Positions 20,029 through 30,389 of a stretch of 64,000 nucleotides of DNA are shown here, piece by piece (position 1 is the first letter of the stretch; the number at the start of each line of letters is the position of its first letter). Both the position numbers and the translations under genes were made by a program. This stretch comes from Streptomyces thinghirensis (GTDB lineage Bacteria > Actinomycetota > Actinomycetia > Streptomycetales > Streptomycetaceae): the NCBI GenBank assembly GCA_021502835.1, contig JAKFGP010000028.1, positions 82,442 to 146,441 of the forward strand, written 5' to 3'. The notes beneath the pieces are model-generated. The model was not told where the DNA came from. It did no database searches and was given only the letters and a program-made list of their open reading frames with translations.

Positions 20029-20798
20029 GTGGGGGAGAGACCTTCACGCGGCTGAAGGCGATGACCACGCAGGGCCGGTACGAGGAGGTCGAGGCCGAGG
20101 CACGGGCCCTGGCCGCGCTTCCGCGACGACCTCGGCGCAGGCGCCCGCCGCACTGGGAGGCGAGGGTCCTGGCCACGGGGGCGGCCGTCAGCGCACGGAC
20201 GCGCGGCCGATGTGCTGAGCGAACTGGACGCGCTGATCGCGGAGCTGGAGCCGGTCGGCCTCAACTCGCAGATGCTCCGACTGATCGCCCGCAGCAACCG
20301 CGTGATCGCCCTGTCCGGCCTGCGTCGGTACGCGGAGGCGGAGACCGCGGCGCTCGGCATCCTGAGCGAGCTGACCCGGATCGCCCACCGAGCCCCGGTG
20401 GCGGGGCTGGAGCTGAACACCCTGGAGCACCTGGCCACCGCGCTGTGCGGACTCGGCCGCCACGAGGAGGCGGAGGCCGTCACCGCGTGCAATCTGACCC
20501 GGGCGAGCGGACCCGCCGCCGGCGTCCTGTACACCACGCTGGCGCGCAGCCCTGAACGGCCAGGGCCGCTACGAGGAGGCGCTGGCCGAGGGCCGGCCGG
20601 GTGTGCCGCCGCCGCCCCGCTACGCCTGCGGGTACCTGGATCTGGTCACCGCCGAGGCCCTGTACGGCCTGGGGCGCCGAGCGAGGCGGGGACGGCCGTA
20701 CGGCGGGCGCTGACCGACTGCGAGCGGCGTCTGCACCCGGCCCACCCGCGGTATCGTGGGGCGGGCGACCTGCTGGGCCGCATCACGGGCGAGCGTGA
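20029..20798 (+). CDS. Tetratricopeptide repeat protein
   Basis: Probably starts at GTG 20029; two extra bases then separate it from TFTRLKAMTTQGRYEEVEAE. Repeated TPR-like helices: QGRYEEVEAEARALAA, LSELDALIAELEPVGLNSQM, ALSGLRRYAEAETAALGI, ALCGLGRHEEAEAV, LNGQGRYEEALAEGR and ALYGLGRRAEAGTAVRRAL. A soluble scaffold with no enzymatic motif. About 256 codons. Breaks near 20040, 20125, 20210, 20550, 20600 and 20680. A terminator hairpin follows 22 bp after the proposed stop. Confidence 0.7.
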
Positions 20799-20819
20799 GG
20801 GAGGCCGCGGGCAGGAACG

Positions 20820-20863
20820 CACCGAAGGGCCGGCACAAGGGGGAGTGTGCCGGCCCTTCGGTG
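20820..20863. terminator. Strong terminator hairpin after the TPR gene
   Basis: An 18-bp perfect stem: the left arm 20820-20837 (CACCGAAGGGCCGGCACA) pairs with 20846-20863, with an 8-nt loop AGGGGGAG. Confidence 0.9.
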
Positions 20864-21243
20864 AACTACCGTCCCGGGTGCCGGCGGTCGTCTGACCGGA
20901 ACGCCGCGCGCCCCGGGGGTTTGGGGCGGGCGACCGTCCGATCGGTGAGGAGACCCGAACCCTTGGGTTCCGGTTGTGTGCGCGAGGCACGACCAGGTCG
21001 AAGCTGGGGAGGCCTCGGCCTGAGATTCCGCCCACAGTCCCCTGTGGGCGGGTGTATCTCATCTGCGTAGAACCTACGACAGGGGGTGGGCTCACGACAG
21101 GGGCATCGGCGTCCTGCCATCCACCCCGCACACGTTCTTCACACGCTCTGCGGTTCGCCGCGCCAGGCGTGCGAAACGCGGCTCAGATGCGCGTTCGGGA
21201 GCTCGCGCACGTGCTCGCTCGGGGCGCCCCTTCGCGCGCTCGT
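20864..21243. other. 380-bp region without a recognisable gene between TPR gene and gabT
   Basis: No frame here gives a protein I recognise. It contains a 6-bp hairpin (GAACCC TT GGGTTC near 20957-20970) and the strong hairpin at 21028-21051. The rest shows no tRNA-like fold that I can support. It lies downstream of both flanking genes. Confidence 0.5.
21028..21051. terminator. Hairpin downstream of gabT
   Basis: CCGCCCACAG at 21028-21037 pairs perfectly with CTGTGGGCGG at 21042-21051 around a TCCC tetraloop. It lies about 190 bp past the gabT stop, so it may terminate gabT or belong to an unrecognised transcript. Confidence 0.6.
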
Positions 21244-22582
21244 TCAGAGACGGGCGAAGCCCTGCTCGATGATGTCGAGGCCCTCGTTCAGCAGGTCCTC
21301 GCCGATCACCAGCGGCGGCAGGAAGCGCAGCACGTTGCCGTAGGTGCCACAGGTCAGGACCAGCAGGCCCTCGGCGTGGCAGGCCTTGGCGAGCGCGGCG
21401 GTCGCCTCCGGGTTCCCGGCTCCTTGGTGGCGCGGTCCTTCACCAGCTCGACGGCGATCGTCGCGCCGCGGCCCCGGACGTCGCCGATGATGTCGAACTT
21501 CTCGGCCATGGCGGTGGGGCGGGACTTCATGACCGCCTCGATGTTCTTGGCCTTGGCGTTGAGGTCAGCTCCCGCATCGTCTCGATGGCGCCGAGCGCGC
21601 CCGCGCAGGCCACCGGGTTGCCGCCGTAGGTGCCGCGAAGGCCGCCGGAGTGCGCGGCGTCCATGATCTCGGCGCGGCCGGTGACGGCGGCGGGCGGCAG
21701 ACCGCCCGCGATGCCCTTGGCCGTGGTGATCGGGTCCGGGACGATGCCCTCGTCCTCGCGGGCAACCACTGGCCGGTGCGGCAGAAGCCGGACTGGATCT
21801 CGTCGGCGACGAAGACGATGCCGTTGTCCTGGGCGAACTGGCTGATGGCGGGCGGGAAGCCCCTTGGCCGGCTCGATGAAGCCGCCCCTCGCCGGAGCAC
21901 CGGCTCGATGATGATCGCGGCCACGTTCTCCGCGCCGACCTGCTTGGCGATCTGGTCGATGGCCTGGGCGGCGGCCTCCGGACCGGCGTTCTCGGCGCCG
22001 GTCGGCCAGCGGTAGCCGTAGGCGACCGGGACGCGGTACACCTCGGGCGCGAACGGACCGAAGCCGTGCTTGTACGGCATGTTCTTCGCGGTCAGCGCCA
22101 TCGTCAGGTTGGTCCGGCCGTGGTAGCCGTGGTCGAAGACGACGACCGCCTGCCGCTTGGTGTACGCACGGGCGATCTTGACGGCGTTCTCGACGGCCTC
22201 GGCGCCGCTGTTGAACAGGGCCGACTTCTTGGCGTGGTCGCCCGGCGTCAGCTCGGCCAGCGCCTCGGCGACGGCGACGTAGCCCTCGTACGGCGTGACC
22301 ATGAAGCAGGTGTGGGTGAAGTCGGCGAGCTGCGCGGAGGCCTTGCGCACGACGGCCTCGGCGGGAGGCCCCGACGGAGGTCACGGCGATGCCGGAACCG
22401 AAGTCGATCAGGCGGTTGCCGTCGACGTCCTCGATGATGCCGCCGCCCGCGCGCGCGGTGAAGACGGGCAGGACGGAGCCCACACCCTGCGCGACCACGG
22501 CCGTGCGGCGGGCCTGCAGCTCCTGCGACTTCGGGCCGGGGATGGCGGTGACGACGCGGCGCTCCTGCGGAAGTGCGGTCAT
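21244..22582 (-). CDS. gabT: 4-aminobutyrate aminotransferase
   Basis: PLP-dependent class III aminotransferase turning GABA plus 2-oxoglutarate into succinate semialdehyde plus glutamate. ATG at 22582 with AGGAG upstream: MTALPQERRVVTAIPGPKSQ. Signatures: FNSGAEAVENAVKIARAYT, FDHGYHGRTNLTMALTAKNM, AAIIIEPVL, IVFVADEIQSGFCRTGQW with the cofactor-binding Asp, TTAKGIAGGLP with the Schiff-base Lys, and GTYGGNPVACAGALGAIE. Ends DIIEQGFARL. About 446 codons. Breaks near 22365, 21890, 21860, 21770, 21565 and 21420. It divergently faces the P-loop membrane protein; the succinate-semialdehyde dehydrogenase at 27180 would take the product. Confidence 0.93.
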
Positions 22583-22845
22583 GGGGGCTCCTGGGTCTTG
22601 CGCGATCTGTGGGATCTTACGGACGCTTGCCTTCTTTTCTCGCAGGCTAGGACCGGGAGAGGGGGCTGGCATGCTCCATGTGGGCGTTGTCGGCGGTGTC
22701 GGTTGTCCGCGATGGACATGTGGTGGACGTGGCGACATATGGACCCGTCGCTGCGGGCCCGGCCGCGTAAGCGGTGAACTCCCCCTGGGAGGGCGTTAGA
22801 TTGGCTCGCTGATGGTGGACGGAGCGGCTGGTCAGGGGGCGGGCG
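22583..22845. promoter_or_regulatory. Divergent promoter region between gabT and the P-loop membrane protein
   Basis: A 263-bp gap. On the gabT side an AGGAG site precedes the ATG and a TAAGAT hexamer near 22615 could be a -10 box. The middle carries related TGGAC blocks (ATGGACATGTGG, GTGGACGTGGCG, ATGGACC near 22713-22745) that might be regulator half-sites. Low certainty. Confidence 0.35.
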
Positions 22846-25028
22846 ATGGACAGCGACGGGAACCGGGACGCGCGGGGTACGCATGCGGATCCTGTGCCGC
22901 GTCCGGCGGGGCCTCCCGAGGTGCCGTCGGTGCCGCCGCGACCGGTGCGGGCGCCGGGGACGCCGGGCGTGCCGCCGCTGCCCGACGGCTCCGCGTTCCC
23001 TGTCCTGGCTGCGCACCCCGCGTCCGGAGGCGCTGCCCGGCGTGTGGCGGTTCGGGCACCGGCCGCGCCGGAGGAGGAGCCCGAGCGGGTGCCGGGGCGG
23101 CAGCTGCTGAGCGGGGCGCTGATCGCGTTCCTCGTCGGCTGGCTGATCTGGTCGCTGCTGTGGAACGGGTACCTGGGCGGCTGGTGGCTGCTGCCCCTGT
23201 ACGCGATGATCCCGGACTCCTGGGCCGAACCGCACAGCTTCGGCTCGGTCGTGGTCGTCTACGCCTACTACGTCCTGATCGCCGGGATGATCATGGTCGG
23301 CGTCGGCAGGCTCGGCCGCTGGAGCGAGATCTGGCGGCGCTACGGCCCACCCGCCTGGCGCCGTGCCGTCCCGGGCGGCGGCCCCCGCCCGCCCCCGAGA
23401 AAGACCCCGCCGCCTGGCCCGCGCTGCGCGCCGCCGGCGCCCACGACGCCGCCGAACGGCTCGCCGCCGAGGCGCGCCAGGGACTCATGCGGGACGTCGA
23501 CCACGCCCGCATCACCCGTGCCTGGCAGGGCGTCCGCAACGGCCGGCACAGCCTCGCCACCTTCACCGGCGCGGTGCTCAGCCACGGCGCCGGCGCCTCG
23601 CCCGCACCCGTCCGGCGCCCGCGATCTGCCCGCCCGGCAGGCCCGGCACGACCTGGTCACCGGACAGGTGCGGATCGGCACGGCCGCCGACGACGCCCGC
23701 AACCCCTACGCCTACCGCGGCACCGGTCTCGCCCTCGGCCCCGACCTGCTCGGCACCTCTCCCTGCTCGCCGTCGGCCCGGCGGGCTTCGGCAAGACCGG
23801 CAGCGTCGTACGGCCGCTCACCGAGTCGCTGTGCCTGCACGCGCTCGCCGGACGGGCGCGGTCGTCGTGGTCGGCGCCGCGGGCGCGGACCTCGGCCCGG
23901 CCGACGCCTACGACGTCGTCGTACGGATCGGAAACCCGGACTCCGTGTACGACCTCGACCTGTACGGCGGCACGACCGACCCGGACGAGGCGCGGTCGTG
24001 CTCGCCGAAGCCCTGGCCGGAGACCTCGCCGAACCCCACCCGGGCAGCGACACCCGCCGCTCCACCACCGTCCTCGCCCAGCTCCTCGGCCCCTTCCGCG
24101 CGGTACACGGACGCTTCCCCGGCGTACCGGAGCTGCAGCAGCATGCTCGACGGAGCGCCCGGACCGCTGGCCGAACTGCGCGAGGGGCTGCGGGCGGCCG
24201 GGCAGGAGTCGCTGCTGCGCGAGCTGGACGCGCGCGAGCGGCAGATGGGCCACCCCGGGGACGTGGGCGGCGTGCTGGCCGACCGGGTGGCACTGCTGGA
24301 CCGGCCCCGCCTTCGCCTCCTTCTTCGACACCTCGGGGCAGTCCCGGCCGTTCTCGCTCAAGGCCCTCGACCACCCGGTGCGGGTCCGCGTCGACCTGCC
24401 CCAGCGCGGCCACGCGGACGCCTCGCGGATGTTGGCCCGGCTGATCCTCGCCCAGTTCACGGCGAGCGTGTCGGTGCGGGAGGACCGGTCGCTGTTCGCC
24501 TGCCTGGTGCTGGACGACGCGAGCGGCGTGGTCACGCCGGAGGCGGTACGGGGCGTGCGGCGGCTGCGCTCCGCGGGCGCCGGGGTCGTGACTGACCCTG
24601 CGCACCCTGGACGACGTACCGCGCCCGTTGCGCGGGCCGCTGCTCGGGTCCATCGGCTGCCGGATGGCGCTGTCCGGGCTGCCCCTGGGACGGGCAGGAC
24701 TTCGCCGAGGTTGGGACAAGGAGTGGACCGGGGCCCGGGACGTCACCGACCGGCAGATCATCGCCGAGACTCCCCCCGCGGCAAGGCCGTCCACATGGTG
24801 CGCCGGGGTGATCGGACCGGGAAGGCGCCCCACCGCGCGGGCGGTGACCGTGCGGCAGGATCGAACGCGAGCGCTGGTCGGCTTCGAGCTGGCGCACGCC
24901 GTGCCCGCCGGGCACGCGGAGCTGGCCTGTCGCTGACCACGTCAAGGGCGGAGCACGCGCCGCCATCCCTGGTGGACCTGCGCGGGTGGACCTCTGTCCG
25001 GGGCGGGCGCCCGGGGACCGTACAGTGA
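22846..25028 (+). CDS. P-loop ATP/GTP-binding integral membrane protein, conserved in Streptomyces
   Basis: Function unknown. ATG at 22846. A Pro-rich cytoplasmic leader is followed by two membrane helices (LLSGALIAFLVGWLIWSLLW, VVVVYAYYVLIAGMIMVGVG). After a helical linker (WPALRAAGAHDAAERLAAEA) comes a Walker A motif, VGPAGFGKTGSVV, and later FACLVLDDASGVV as a possible Walker B strand, then RRLRSAGAGVV and RPLRGPLLGSIGCRMALSGL. The layout of two N-terminal helices plus a P-loop domain resembles coupling-type (TraG/VirD4/FtsK-like) ATPases, but I see no clear membership. About 715-728 codons. At least eight frame breaks. It sits between gabT and the PucR regulator. Confidence 0.65.
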
Positions 25029-25139
25029 GGCAGAATCGACACAGGTCGTTCCGCTGGCCAAGCGGCGGCCAAGATCACGGGTGCCTCACCGTACGCCCAC
25101 CACCCCCATCCACGCAGCTACCGAAGGCCCGGCGCCCCC

Positions 25140-26833
25140 ATGCCCCCCACGCGCTCGCCTCCCTCGTCCACCACTCCGCGCTCAAACTGACCGTGCGCGC
25201 GGGCGAGGACCGCCTCGACGTGCCGGTGCGCTGGGCACACGTCAGCGAGCTCGCCGACCCGTGCCCTACATGGAGGGCGGGGAACTGCCTGCTGTTCACG
25301 GCGCTCAAGTTGGACGCCGCCGACCCCGAGGCGATGCACCCGGTACGTGAAGCGGCTCGCGGGCGCCGGGGTGGGTGGGGCTCGGGTTCGCCGTCGGCGT
25401 CAAGCTACGACGACATCCCCGAGGCGCTGGTCGAAGCGGCCCGGCAGGAGGGACTGCCGCTGCTGGAGGTGCCGCGCCGCACCCCCTTCCTCGCCATCAG
25501 CAAGGCGGTGTCCGCCGCGATCGCCGCCGACCAGTACCGCGCGGTCACCGCGGGGTTCGCCGCCCAGCGCAAGCTGACCAGGCGGGCCCTGACCGACGGT
25601 CCCGAGGGCTGCTGGCCGCGCTGGCCGGGCAGGTCGACGGCTGGGCGGCGCTGCGCGACGCCTCCGGGCGCCGTCGTCGCCGCCGCACCGGAGTGGGCGG
25701 GCCGCAGGGCCGCGCGGCTCACGGCGGACGTGGAGCGGCTGCGCGAGCGCCCCGCGCCGGCCCCCTCCGTCGTCGGCGGAGCCGAGCACCCGGAACACCC
25801 CCGAGAACGCCGACCGCGTCGAACTCCACTCCTCGGCACCTCCCCGCAGGCCCCGCTCCGCGCTCGCCGTCGGCACCGCCGCCGCCCTCGGCACCGCCGA
25901 GCGGTACGCCGTCCACTCGGCCATCGCCCTGCCCTTGACGCTCACCACGGAACGCTCGCGCTCCCTGCACGAGGCCGGGCTGCGCATCGACGCCGCCGTA
26001 CTGCGCATGCTGCTGGCCGGCGAACCTGACCACGCGCGCATCGCCCGGGGGCCTGTACGGCGGCCTGCTGGACGCGCCCTTCCGGATGATCGTCGCCGAG
26101 TCGGCGTCGGCGTCCGCCGCGCGGGCCCACTCACGGACCGCAGCGCAAGCGTGCCCGCCGCCCAAGACCAGGCCCTCCGCCGCCGCGCTGGCCGCCGCCG
26201 ACACCGACGGCGACCCGCTCGGCGCGCTCGCCGAGGTCGTCGAGTCCGCGGCGGCCCGGTCCGGTGAGGCGGTGCTGGTCGTTCCCGAGGGCGATCGGCT
26301 GGTGGCGCTGGCCACGGACGGGGGCGCGGCGGTCGCCGCCTGCGTCGAGTACGCCTCGGCGCTGGAGTCCAGCCGCCCGGCACCGGAGGCGTACTCGACG
26401 CAGGCGGCGACGGAGGGGCCGGTCATCGGCCTCTCGGCGCCCTCCGGGCCCATCGCGCGTCCACCGCGCCTACAAGCAGGCCGAGCAGGCCCTGTCGGTG
26501 GCCCGCCGGCGCGGACGTCTGCGTGGAGCACGAGCACCTGGCGGCCGGGTCGGTCCGCCCCTTCTCGCCGTGACGCGGTGCGCGCCTTCGCCGACGGCCT
26601 GCTGCGGGCCCTGCGCGACCGACGCCACCGGGGCGACCTGAGTGGCCTCCCTGCGCGCCTGGCTGTCCCGCCACGGCCAGTGGAGCGCGGCGGCGGCCGA
26701 ACTCGGCGAAGTCCCACCGCCACGCTCCGCTACCGCATGCGACGGGTGGAGGAGGATCTGGGCCGCTCCTGGACGACCCGGACGTACGGATGGAGCTGTA
26801 TGCCTGGCCCTGAAGGCCACGTCGGCCGAGTAG
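25140..26833 (+). CDS. PucR-family transcriptional regulator
   Basis: ATG at 25140 gives MPPT, then after a break at about 25152 LASLVHHSALKLTVRAGEDR, the PucR N-terminal domain (VRWAHVSELADP, EALVEAARQEGLPLLEVPRR, FLAISKAVSAAIAADQYRAV). The central region contains ERSRSLHEAGLRIDAAVLRMLLAG. The C-terminal helix-turn-helix part is SLRAWLSRHGQWSAAAAELG, then HRHTLRYRMRRVEE across a break, and MELWLALKATSAE. About 564 codons. More than ten frame breaks. Placed between gabT and succinate-semialdehyde dehydrogenase, it is a good candidate for a GABA- or amine-responsive regulator, by inference from position. Confidence 0.85.
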
Positions 26834-26836
26834 CCG

Positions 26837-27050
26837 GCCAGCCCGTCCGGCGTTCGAGGACGAGGCCGTCAAGGCTTGATAGCGGTCTGGGGGCGCGGCC
26901 CCCCAGGGACGAAGAACGGGAAGGGGCGGCAGGGCGAAGGGGCGGCGGGGGCGGAAACCCTCCACCAGGCCCCCCGGCCCCGGCCCCGCCCCCTCGGGTC
27001 CGAACCACCCGCCCCCAGCCACGCCCCCCGGCCCCCGCACATGGCCACAA
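26837..27050. repeat. Streptomyces GC-rich dispersed intergenic repeat
   Basis: The run GCCCGTCCGGCGTTCGAGGA followed by CGAGGCCGT, then CTGGGGGCGCGGCCCCCCAG (an inverted repeat near 26887-26906) and AAGGGGCGGCGGGGGCGGAAA-like sequence, matches a repeat I know to occur many times in Streptomyces genomes after gene ends. It fills most of the 346-bp gap between the PucR gene and the dehydrogenase; the remainder (to 27179) is C-rich and presumably holds the dehydrogenase promoter. Confidence 0.65.
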
Positions 27051-27179
27051 CGTCGAACCTCCCACCCCCCCCACCACTACGACTCGGACAAACGCCCCTC
27101 CCCCGCACCCCCCCTACCGTGGACCTAGCCCCCGTGGGCCACCACCTCACCCCCAACGCGGAGGGCCGGGACCTCCACA

Positions 27180-28640
27180 ATGACTTCCACCCACGCCTTC
27201 CTGGCTCGCTCGGCCGCCAGGCCACCGGCGAGGCCACCTTCGACGTCGGCCGGGGTCCCCTGGGACCGGCGCAGCCAGGTCGGCACGGTGAGCCTGCCGA
27301 CCGACGCCCAGTCGAGGAGGCCGGTGGCCGCCCGCGTACGCCGTTACGGGACGAGTTCGCCGCCACCCCCGCCCACACCCGCGCCGCCGCCCTGGACCAC
27401 GTCAGCCGGCGCCTGGTGGAGCGCACCAGAGGAGATCGCCCGCCAGATCTCCCGCCGAGAACGGGCAAGCCGATCAAGTGGGCCCGCGGCGAGGTCGGCC
27501 GCGCGGTGTCCATCTTCCGCTTCGCGGCCGGGGAGGCCCGCCGCTTCAACGGCGGCGAGGCCCAGCGCCTCGACGCGACGCCGGCGGCCAGGGCCGCCTC
27601 GCCCTCACCCGCCGCTTCCCCAAGGGCGCCGTCCTCGGCATCGCGCCCTTCAACTTCCCCCTCAACCTGTGCGCCCACAAGATCGCCCCGCGATCGCGGC
27701 CGGCGCGCCGATCACCTCCTGAAGCCGGCGCCCGCCACCCTCTCCGGCCTGATCCTCGGCGACCTGCTCGCCGAGACCCAGCTGCCCGCCGGCTCCTGGA
27801 GCATCCTCCCGGTGCCCAACGACAAGATGCCCGCCCTCGTCCGGGACGAGCGGCTGCCGGTCATCTCCTTCACCGGCTCCGAGACGGTCGGCTACGCGAT
27901 CATGGACTCGGTTCCGCGCAAGCACTGCACCCTGGAGCTGGGCGGCATCGGCGCGGCCGTCGTCCTCGGCGACTGGGCGAGCGGCGAGGACCTGGACTGG
28001 GCCGCGACCCGCATCGCGACCTTCTCCAACTACCAGGGCGGCCAGTCCTGCATCTCTCCGTGCAGCGCGTGATCGCCGACGCCGCCGTGACCAGTGCGAC
28101 CGCCTGCTGCCGCGCGTCGTCGCCGCCGTCGAGGCCCAGGTCACCGGCGACCCGAACGACGACGCCACGGACGTCGGCCCGCTGGTCAGCGAGGCCGCCG
28201 CCGAGCGCGTCGAGGCGGTGGGTGCAGGAGGCCGTCGAGGCCGGCGCCACCCTCCACACCGGCGGCAAGCGCGGCGGCGCCTCCTACGCCCCCGACCGTC
28301 CTCACCGACCTCCCCGCCGACATCACCTCGCCTGCGAGGAGGTCTTTCGGCCCCGTCCTCAGCGTGCAGAAGGTGAACGGCGAGGCGAGGCGTTCGCCGC
28401 CGTCGCCGACGACTCCAAAGTACGGCCTCCAGGCGGTGTTCACCGACCTGCAGACCGCCTTCCGTGCCCACCGCGCCCTCGAGGTCGGCGGCGTCGTCGT
28501 CGGCGACGTCCTCCTACCGCGCCGACCAGATGCCGTACGGCGGCGCCGAGCAGTCCGGCGTCGGCCGCGAGGGCGTCAGGTACGCGATGGACGACTACAC
28601 CTACGAGCGGGTGCTGGTCCTGACGGGGCTCGCGCTCTGA
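27180..28640 (+). CDS. Succinate-semialdehyde dehydrogenase-type aldehyde dehydrogenase
   Basis: Expected last step of GABA degradation: succinate semialdehyde to succinate with NAD(P)+. ATG at 27180, MTSTHAF then, after a shift, LAGRQATGEATFDV. Signatures: KPIKWARGEVGRAVSIFRFA, VLGIAPFNFPLNLCAHKIAP, ISFTGSETVGYAIMDSVPRK, CTLELGG with the catalytic Glu, YQGGQSCISVQRV with the catalytic Cys in pieced frames, and DDYTYERVLVLTGLAL at the end. About 487 codons; at least ten frame breaks. Context (gabT, PucR) favours succinate semialdehyde, but other aldehydes handled by this ALDH subgroup cannot be excluded. Confidence 0.82.
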
Positions 28641-28660
28641 CCGGAGCCACACCGTAGAAG

Positions 28661-28703
28661 GCCGACGGCCCGAACCCACTGTGCGGGGGTTCGGGCCGTC
28701 GGC
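28661..28703. terminator. Strong terminator hairpin after the dehydrogenase
   Basis: Perfect 17-bp stem: GCCGACGGCCCGAACCC at 28661-28677 pairs with 28687-28703 across a 9-nt loop. Its position also suits the convergent TetR gene. Confidence 0.9.
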
Positions 28704-28796
28704 GCTACCTGGCGCGCCGACCGCCGTCGCCACCGGCATGCCTCTCCCCGGGCCGGGGCGCAGGAGCGCAGGACGGGCAACGGCCCGGTTGGTCGG

Positions 28797-29374
28797 CTAG
28801 CCCCCACCAGAGCGGCCACCAGCCGATTCATGGCCGGCCGCGGGTCGGGGGCGCCCGGCCAGCCGGCTCGCGCAGGTGGTGCGCGGTACCGACGACGGCG
28901 AGTGCCACGGTGTGCGGGTCGACGGAGTCCGGCAGCCGTCCGAGGTCTCGCTCGGCGTCCAGGTAGCCGGCTATCGCCTCCTGGATCGCGGCGAAGCCGG
29001 AGCCGCCGTCCTTCATGGCCTCGCGGACGCGCCTGGGGCCGCCGCCGGACGTGTCATGACCAGGCCCGACAGAGCGGGGCCGCCGCCGTCGAGCGAGCGG
29101 GCGACCGCGTCGGGTTTCCGGCAACCGTGCCCTGTCCGGCGTGAACCGCCATGGCCCGCGCCTTATCCGTCGTCCGGGCGAAGCGGTCGAGGCAGAGTTC
29201 CGCCACGAACTCGTCGAGCCCCGCAAATGCGCGTGCAGCAGCCCCTTGGCGCAGCCCGCCTCAGCGGTGACCGACCGGCTGGTGAGCGCGCCGGGCCCGT
29301 CGCTCCACGATCCGTTCGGCGGCCGCGAACAGTCGCTCGCGCACGTCCGGCGTCGCCACTCCACGGGGTGCCAT
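28797..29374 (-). CDS. TetR-family transcriptional repressor
   Basis: ATG at 29374 with GAGGG upstream: MAPRGVATPDVRERLFAAAE. The N-terminal helix-turn-helix reads LTSRSVTAEAGCAKGLLHAH, and the rest is a helical ligand-binding domain (AIQEAIAGYLDAERDLGRLP, TVALAVVGTAHHL, NRLVAALVGA). About 192 codons. Breaks near 29310, 29215, 29130, 29060, 28870 and 28800. It is divergent from a methyltransferase, with an inverted repeat between them that is its probable operator. Confidence 0.82.
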
Positions 29375-29441
29375 GGCCCTCTTTTCCTTCCGGCGTTCGG
29401 CGCCGTGAGCGGCGCGACCCTCGGATCGTAAGGGGATTGCC

Positions 29442-29506
29442 AGTATGGGCGCACGCCCCTGTTTGGAGCGAAACGCGCCCATACTCTGTGGGTGATCGCC
29501 CATTCT
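29442..29506. promoter_or_regulatory. Probable TetR operator: inverted repeat plus a third half-site
   Basis: AGTATGGGCG at 29442-29451 is mirrored exactly by CGCCCATACT at 29476-29485, and CGCCCATTCT at 29497-29506 repeats the right half with one change. All three lie in the 162-bp gap between the divergent TetR and methyltransferase genes. Confidence 0.72.
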
Positions 29507-29536
29507 CCCTTTCCGTAAGGCATCCGGGAGGCACTC

Positions 29537-30389
29537 GTGTCGGAGATCGTCAACACCGAGCAGGCACAGGCGTGGAACGGCCCCGGAAGGCGCCCACTGG
29601 GCGCGCAACCAGGACCGGTGGAACGCCGTGAACGGGGGCTTCAACGAGCGCTGCTCCGACGCCGCCGGCTCACCGGGGGGCCACCGGACCCTCGACATCG
29701 GCTGCGGCTCCGGGCAGACCCGCGCCTCGCCGCCCTCCGGACACCACGAGGCGGCGCCACGGGCCTCGACCTGTCCCGGCGCGCATGCGGCCGAGGCGCG
29801 GGGCCCGGGCGGCGCGGGAGGGCGTCGCGAACGTCACCTTCACACAGGGCGACGCGCAGGCACACCTTCGAGCCGGACTCGTCCGACGCGGCGATCAGCC
29901 GCTACGGGGTGATGTTCTTCGCCGACCCGAAGCGGCCTTCCGCAACATCGGGCGCGCGCTGCGACCCGGCGGACGCCTGGCGTTCGTCTGCCCGGCCGAT
30001 CCCTCGCTCAACGGCTGGGTGACGGCCATGGCGGCGCTGCGCGGATCCTCCCGCTCGGCGACTTCGACACCCCGGGGCTGCCCGGCATGTTCTCCCTGGC
30101 GTCCCCGGACCGGATCCGCGCCGTCCTCGCCGCGGCCGGATCCTCCGGCGTGGCCGTCGACCGGGTCGAGGCGTACGGGGCACGGGGCAGGGAGCCGACG
30201 ACGCGGCGGAGTTCCTGCTGAACACCGGGCCCGGCCGGCATTTCCTGAGCCAGGTCGGCACCCCGAGCAGGCCCGTGCCCGCCACGCTCACCGCCCATCT
30301 GCGCGGCCACGAGGCGGCCGGCGGCGCGGTCCGACTGCGCAGCACGTCCCTGGCTGGTCACGGCGGACCGCCCGACAGCCACCGCCTAG
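29537..30389 (+). CDS. Class I SAM-dependent methyltransferase
   Basis: GTG at 29537 with GGGAGG upstream: VSEIVNTEQAQAWNGP. The SAM-binding motif I is TLDIGCGSGQT, followed by ATGLDLS, VANVTFTQGDAQAHTFEPDS, AISRYGVMFFADP and NIGRALRPGGRLAFVCPADP. About 283 codons. Breaks near 29585, 29660, 29735, 29795, 29870, 29930, 30045 and 30180. Small-molecule methylase of the UbiE/Methyltransf_25 kind; substrate unknown. Probably controlled by the divergent TetR protein. Its stop overlaps the stop of the convergent glycosyltransferase. Confidence 0.8.

Noticed and set aside
20930..21000. tRNA-like element suggested by GGGTTCGGGTC on the minus strand
   Set aside because: The conserved A of the T-loop is absent and no acceptor, D or anticodon stems can be drawn around it.
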